A DNA stretch of 64,000 bases from Leptoclinus maculatus (Eukaryota > Chordata > Actinopteri > Perciformes > Stichaeidae): positions 4,672,871 to 4,736,870 of the forward strand of contig JAVDOI010000020.1 of assembly GCA_032191485.1 (NCBI GenBank), in the 5' to 3' direction. The position numbers and the translations under genes are program-made. How positions within the stretch are numbered: position 1 is the first letter of the stretch; every line of letters starts with the position of its first letter. Below the pieces are notes generated by a model that was given only the letters and a program-made list of their open reading frames with translations, ran no database searches and was not told the DNA's origin. Shown here piece after piece: positions 58,501 through 64,000 of the stretch.

Positions 58501-58806
58501 TTTCTTGAGAATATACAGATCACATATTATTCATGTTGAGTGATATTAAAATGAGACCAGCTTTGTTTTTGTTTACAACATTGGCAGAAAAAAACTTCAT
58601 ATTTATGATGTTAAACTCTTCTCGTTTATGCTGGAAATATATGCCATGGCTTGAGGATAATACAAGTTATAGCACAGCAGAGCAAATAAATAATATAGTT
58701 TATCATACTGCCAAAAGACTACACACAAACCTGGTGCAGTTGGCATCAGTCCCGACCTCATCAGTCCCACATCTCTGACTGGGAGATCCTCGGCTGTCTC
58801 ATCCAT
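49515..58806 (-). CDS. rpgrip1: RPGR-interacting protein 1 family (probably RPGRIP1)
   Basis: Coding exons, 5' to 3': 58731-58806, 58259-58312, 58029-58146, 57634-57839, 57435-57537, 57174-57311, 56693-56798, 56516-56539, 56277-56423, 56106-56179, 55605-55825, 55316-55422, 55142-55192, 54852-55031, 54611-54728, 54255-54418, 53833-54163, 53423-53583, 52943-53175, 52562-52677, 52177-52388, 51855-51911, 51570-51754, 51228-51282, 51023-51080, 50648-50742, 50311-50500, 50140-50224, 49872-49999, 49515-49744 (1340 aa). The family scaffolds RPGR and transition-zone proteins at the connecting cilium. The N-terminus (EDLPVRDVG) leads into a long coiled coil (about 55-570). A C2 region (TFCTYSLLDFE, about 630-790) and a second C2 (VYVFDDSDD, about 795-985) follow. 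A linker precedes the RPGR-interacting domain (LRKPTKGEEIHYNF, about 1130-1300). An acidic tail of about 40 residues ends the protein. Some coiled-coil phrases resemble RPGRIP1L; the diverged second C2 and linker favour RPGRIP1. Confidence 0.82.
57016..57074 (-). repeat. tRNA-like SINE-type fragment
   Basis: On the minus strand the stretch reads like the common fish repeat beginning GGGC..ACGGTGGTGTAG and ends with a B-box-like GAGTTCGATTCCCG. It sits in an rpgrip1 intron. Length and sequence show a truncated remnant, not a tRNA gene. Confidence 0.5.
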
Positions 58807-60169
58807 CACTGGCGACTTCACACCTCTCCACTCAGCTCTGGCCTTTGAAACGTCACAGCAGTAAACTTGTCATATTGATATCCACTGCTGGTTTGCTGGC
58901 CTCCATTCATATGAAAGGTTCTTAGCACTCTGTAAAACAGAGAAACCAAAATTCAATATTCTGACCATAACTTGTCACATTTGTGTAAATTTAGGAGTTT
59001 AAAAAATGATTTCTTTCCTAGTATTTCAAGCAATGTGGGGCTTAACAAGATCCATATTGGAGGCAGTGCTTTCTATTACACAAGTACAGATACACTTAAT
59101 CCCAGTTAATGGCAAAAGGCAGAAAATGAAGGTCTGTATATTTTCTTAGTTGCAGATATACTTTTCTTCAGTGAAAAACCCTCTGCTCATCTGCTCAAGC
59201 CTGGAGAAGTTGTCATCCCCAAGCTTCCCTGTTACTTTTCAATTAAGTCATCAGCAAAATATGGCAATTCCTGAACGTGTTTGCCGTTTTAAAATCTACA
59301 TTGCTGCAGAATTAGTGATAAATGCCAGGGATCCTACTGGTAGGACATTGGTTTACATTTTGATATTCCTTCCTACAGTAACCGACATCAACATAGAAAA
59401 CTATATTAACATACTATCTGACTTACCCTTGTCTGTCGGCCATCCAAAGAGGTTTAAGGGGTGTTCTTGCTTCAGTATGGACTAAAGTGCAACATGTAAG
59501 CTCTCTACATGAGTCTCCGCCCTGTGCTTGAATGATAGCGGTTTTAATCCCTCTTCATCTCATATTCCTTCCCCGACGCCTTTTAGCTCTCTCTCTATAC
59601 ATTTCCTAATTCTTTAAGGAACTCACCAGAGTGTTAAATAATTACTTGCAATCACTGTGTTTGTGTGCATGCATTTAGTTCCGCGACATACCTGTGAGTG
59701 AGCAGTACTCTGTGTGTGCATAATGCCTCCACCAAAGGCTAAATCCTGAAACTGTCTCAGCGCTCCATCTGCCTTGAGGCTAATCCTATCCATGTCCTAA
59801 TCTGATTAGCAGTTGTCAAACTGTACAATCTAAGAGGTGTTCTGGAGTCAGTTTTGTGGTTGGTCTGTGATGACGGAGCATGGTTATTATTGGAGTAAGG
59901 CAGGTCTAAGATCTGTACTGAGCACAGATGAAGGGAAGAAGAAAGAGGAGGAGGAGAGGTAAGCATATAGCACAGATACATCAGTTTATTGGGGGAGTGG
60001 GGCAAGTCAGAATGGTTATGTATGATCCATATGTGAAAGTTATTGTTGTCAACTGAACACAAATTCTGTCATTTAAAAAAAAATATTCACATCAACAGAG
60101 AGAACAGTTGTATACTGTTTGAAATAAAATACCATGACATATAAACAGACAGTAAATATACATTTCACA
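58807..60169. other. rpgrip1 upstream region and TRIM 3' UTR
   Basis: The minus strand carries AATAAA at 59985-59990, a likely end for the TRIM transcript. Below that, down to 58807, should lie the rpgrip1 promoter and 5' UTR. The only notable motifs are homeodomain-type sites at 59544-59553, 59780-59786 and 59797-59809. No further exon was recognised. Confidence 0.45.
59797..59809. promoter_or_regulatory. Palindromic K50 homeodomain (CRX/OTX-type) site upstream of rpgrip1
   Basis: CTAATCTGATTAG is a perfect inverted repeat of CTAATC with a one-base spacer. It is the classic dimer site (TAATCTGATTA) for K50 homeodomain proteins. A single CTAATCC site lies 10 bp away (59780-59786) and TTAATCCCTC lies at 59544-59553. 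All are within 1.0 kb upstream of the rpgrip1 start codon. Confidence 0.5.
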
Positions 60170-63100
60170 TCATATTGTAATGTCATCTAAATCCCTGCCT
60201 CCATTGACTTCACTGAGCGGGCGGACGATAAGTGGTGATGTGTTGCTGCCGCTGTCACACATATCTGGGTTAAAAAAGGGAAACATGGCCTCAGTGAACT
60301 GGAACTGTGTAAAGGAATAGATGTGTGACTTGTCATCTGGATCATAGAAGGACACCGTGCCGTCCTCGTAATCCAAAAACACCCCAACAACCTGGGGCCT
60401 CTGAGAGAGACACAGAAGTTCTGCCTGTCCTGCACATGCCCGGTACTCACTGCCCTTCCTCAAGCAAATAGTCCAATAACCGTCCTCTGGACTCAGTGTG
60501 ACCACACCTTTCCTGTTGATCGACTGTCGAGCCACACCCAAGTCCCACGCTGTTTTATCTCCCACGTCTACCTCCCAGTAGTGCCTCCCACTGGTGAAAC
60601 CCTGCGTAGCAAGAGAGGCTCAGGTCACTGACACTGTTCATCTCTGAGAGTGAAGCAGAAAGACATATCGTCCCTACAAGGATAAACACATACAAACCAC
60701 ATCGTTATTTACCCTTGTGGCGAGGACACATGGTGCCGTGTCAAAACGCTCTGGTATGTCCAGCAGGTTCTGTTCAACATCTCCATCCCAGATCTGTCTC
60801 CCATCCTGTGATAGAACCAGCCAAGGGTTGGCTGTCTTGGGGTCCAGATGAACATCCACTGTTAGACAGACATAGGATTTTGAACTTCCTTATTCCCTTA
60901 ATCCTTAATTCCTTAATCATTCTTTTTGTTCGTGGTTTTCATCAGTTGAGGTGTCCAGAAAAATACTCAAGTGTTACAAATGCAGGTAATATCCTGTGGC
61001 ATGCATTGTCATGATGAAAAAAAATATCAAAATGTTGTGAGAATCATTGTTACTTTCAGCCCTAAACCTTTTCGAATGTTATTATCACTAATATGTCAGA
61101 TTTCTAGTCCACTGTTCTCTAATTTTGTCTTCTCATTGATACAGTATTTTATGGTTTTATTCAAGGTACATTATGTTTTAATTTAGTTGAGAAACAGGAA
61201 AAAAGGTATAAGAGAGAGAGAGAGAGAGAGAGAGAGAACACCGATATGCTGACTATTATTGTTTTACTGTCTAACTTTACCTGCATACTGCTGCATCTTC
61301 TCATGTTCTGTAAGTCAATAAGAACACATGATCAAAAATGAAACAAATATTAATTTATTGATTAAATGTAAGTGGCTGTATTCTCACAGAATGTAGTGAT
61401 GCTGAAGAAAAATCTTTCTTTAGAAGTTCACCTTGAATGGAAAGCTTTTTCAAAGCTGATTGAAGCTGCTGTTCAATGTTGGCCACCTCTCTCCTTACAA
61501 TCCCCAAACATGTGTCTGTATGGACGATGATGTCAGTGCAGGCTTTGACAGATGAAGGACAACTCAGAGCAGGAAACCTCTGACAAGTCAAATAAGAGAG
61601 AAAAAAGCAGAAAAGAGGCCAGACAAGATGAGATGAGACGGAAATAAAGATATACACGACAACAACAACTTCACTCCAGTCTGTACATCTTTCAGAATGC
61701 TCTTTGGAATCTCTGTTTGTATGACTATTAAATATCTTGCTGTGAGACGACTCCTCACCTGCAGGAGATTGAGGTGGTCCTCAGTGTGAGAAAGCTGCTC
61801 CATTTCTCTTCTCTTCCTCTCCAGCTCAGTGATTTCCAGCTCCAGCTCTGTGATGAGCCTCTCCGCCCTCTGCTCTGCTGCTGCCTGCTTCCTCCGGATC
61901 ATCTCCACCAGCTTTGCCTGACGTGTCTCCAAGGAACGAAAGAGAATGCAGAGGACCTCCGTGCTTTCCACTATGTCCCTCTTTGAGCTTTCCTGAAGAC
62001 ATTGAATAATGAAAAAAAGTTGAATGTTGCATACTTCACATGGATGTAGGACCCTCACTGTGTGTTGAGTTTGACACCAGAAAACTGTTTTTACATTCAT
62101 GTCCTGAAGGAGGACAGCTTCTCTGTGCTCAGGTTATAACGTGGATGTACAAGGAGGATTTTGTGACATCACAACTGCTATGGTGGACTGCTACTCCCAA
62201 CAATTTTGGTCAGGACAGCATTACAACCGGCCATGAGCTAGCCAGTAGGGCACTCTCACACTCAACTGTCTGTCCGGGTTCCTCAAGTTCTTGACAAAGC
62301 AAGGAGAAGCTCAGATAACATGGCACACAGAGGGAGTGTGACTTCCTTCTCTGCTCAGGTAGACAATACTACAATATATCTTTAGATGGATAATAGTTGT
62401 TTGCTGCTATATTAATGTTCAGAATATTAAATACAGCTATACCTTTAAGTAGAAGCACTGGCAATACGTAGCATACAAAGCAGTACTACTAGTATAAATA
62501 CATAGTTTCTCAGCAGAATAATGATACATTAATATACATGTTTTGAGATTATTACTGTAGTGGTACCAATACTTTTTCTGCTATGCACACACTCTTGAAT
62601 GTGTTCTGCCTCTTTTCTTACATTCTTATAGATAGGCTGTTTTAACTGTTCTGCAAATGCCCAATTTATCCAACAGGAAACACTCACTTAAGCTGTTCTA
62701 TGATCTTATGTCAACTCACTTTGCTGAGCTCCACCGAGTGTCTGATGTCCTCCACTTTCTGCAGTCTGTCCCGGATCATCTGCTGCACATCAGCCTCGAT
62801 CCTTTTCATCTGAGCCTGAACATTAGAACAGTAATTGAAACCAATAATAAATCAAAGTCCAATGTATTTGATGGGATGATTGCACAATGATGATGTTGAG
62901 TTTAGGACCTCACCTTCTTCTCCTTACTCTCTCGCTCCACTGGGACGGTGTCATGACAGCGGTGGTCGGTCTCTGTGCACAGCACGCACACACACCTCTG
63001 GTCGCTCCTGCAGAACAACTCCAGAAGCCTTTGGTGCCTTTTACACATCCGGTTCTCCAGCATTGCCACGGGTTCAATCAGCTTGTGTATCTTCAAGGTG

Positions 63101-63483
63101 GCAACTCTCAGATGGGGCTCCAGGTGACTCTCACAATATGAGGTCAGACATACAAGGCAGGACTTCAGGGCCTCTGTCTGCTTCCCCACACACACATCAC
63201 AATATATGAATTTTCCTGCCGTTGACATCACGCCGTTCTGCCTTCTTGCTCGGATCTGCTCTGACATTTCCTTGGCGAAGGAGTTTTCACAAAGCTCTGG
63301 GCGGCCCTCAAAAGCTGTCTGACACTTGGGACAGCTGACGGCATGGCTGTTGTCCCAGTGTGATGTGATACAGGTGAAGCAGAAGCTGTGACCGCAAGGG
63401 ATGGAGACCGGCTCAAAGAAAACCTCGAGACAGATGCAACACTTAAACTGCACCTCTGACAGGAGAACGCTGGGGGAGGCCAT
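60170..63483 (-). CDS. RING/B-box/coiled-coil/PRY-SPRY TRIM E3 ligase (bloodthirsty/TRIM39-like)
   Basis: Coding exons, 5' to 3': 62914-63483, 62720-62815, 61759-61992, 61432-61579, 61281-61307, 60713-60858, 60170-60601 (550 aa). This 570/96/234-nt start followed by a tiny exon and two PRY-SPRY exons is the classic fish TRIM layout. The C3HC4 RING (about 15-56) includes CCICL, PCGHSFC and CPKC. It is followed by two B-box-type zinc regions (CDVCVGKQTEALKSC and CKRHQRLLELFC), a coiled coil (about 190-350) and PRY-SPRY (about 360-550) with LVLSQDGRQ, HYWEVDVG and GVFLDYEDG. Such proteins are E3 ubiquitin ligases, many of them in innate immunity; the target here is unknown. Zinc ligands and SPRY core look intact. 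The exact subfamily is uncertain. Confidence 0.88.
61211..61237. repeat. GA microsatellite
   Basis: This AG run of about 27 bp lies in a TRIM intron between coding exons 61281-61307 and 60713-60858. Confidence 0.93.
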
Positions 63484-64000
63484 GCCCTCAGAAAGAAGAT
63501 CTGTTCACTGATTATGAATACAAAATTAATTATTTACATTCTGAGTCAGAGAGGAAACGTGTTTTGGCGAGATTTACAATCCTCTTTTAAAAAATAAAGA
63601 CATCTACAAACATACAGTGTAGGCCACTAAATCTTTCAGAACTTTTGTCCTTATGGTCTTTAATGCAGGTACTGTAATTACTTTCATAACCAGAAACATC
63701 TCAACTTCTTTATCATTAACTTTAAACAATTCAAAGCACACTGGCCAAAGTCCAGCTGCACGGTCACATGACTCAGCCTCTCTCCAACTCTGTAGATTTA
63801 GCTTGAAACACGGATTGAACAGACCCGTTACAATCCAAAGACTAACATGCATCGCCCTGCAAATGTTTCCAAGTACCACCACACTCCCATAATTCACTAA
63901 TGGCTTCAAATATTAGTCCCTATTATATTCCATTTATTCTGCCTGACAAAACAAAAACAGACATTCTTAAAATGATTGTATTTGTTTCATCAAAAGATTT
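63484..64000. other. Upstream region of the TRIM gene
   Basis: This stretch should hold the 5' UTR and promoter of the TRIM gene, but no start site, splice site or motif could be fixed. The open frames on both strands here show no family resemblance. Confidence 0.4.

Overview
This is a window of a teleost fish nuclear genome, most likely a percomorph. Genes are intron-rich with GT-AG splice sites. Long CA/TG and GA microsatellites, fish-type dispersed repeats and a fish-type TRIM gene support this. No bacterial, organellar or viral gene was recognised. Reference comparisons (canonical U1/U2, human orthologues) were made from memory, not from a database.

Region 1 (1-8044) is an snRNA locus. 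A unit of about 3.3-3.6 kb occurs twice in tandem (1321-4613 and 4888-8044). Each unit holds one U2 gene and one U1 gene, both on the minus strand and each with snRNA-type promoter elements. The U1 is a sequence variant whose stem changes are compensated. Each unit also carries two CTCF-like motifs in the same orientation and an unexplained octamer plus PSE-like pair.

Region 2 (about 8.05-11.3 kb, plus strand) is cabp4, a photoreceptor-synapse EF-hand protein (215 aa, seven coding exons). It is tail-to-tail with region 3 (28.2-12.9 kb, minus strand), tdrd7, a LOTUS/Tudor germ-granule protein (19 coding exons, 1167 aa, plus one candidate extra exon). Region 4 (about 30.3-43.4 kb, plus strand) is dctn1, the dynactin p150-Glued subunit (31 coding exons, 1266 aa), head-to-head with tdrd7.

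Region 5 (47.9-44.1 kb, minus strand) is a PC-esterase-domain protein of the PCED1 family (389 aa), tail-to-tail with dctn1 and apparently containing two GC-AG introns. Region 6 (58.8-49.5 kb, minus strand) is an RPGRIP1-family ciliary protein (30 coding exons, 1340 aa), most likely rpgrip1. Region 7 (63.5-60.2 kb, minus strand) is a RING/B-box/coiled-coil/PRY-SPRY TRIM protein (550 aa) of the bloodthirsty/TRIM39-like type.

All exon models were built by hand from splice sites and reading phase, and every assembled coding sequence is a multiple of three with an intact stop. Two neighbours, cabp4 and rpgrip1, are photoreceptor genes, and CRX/OTX-type homeodomain motifs lie upstream of both. Regions between genes hold UTRs, promoters, microsatellites and repeat fragments.
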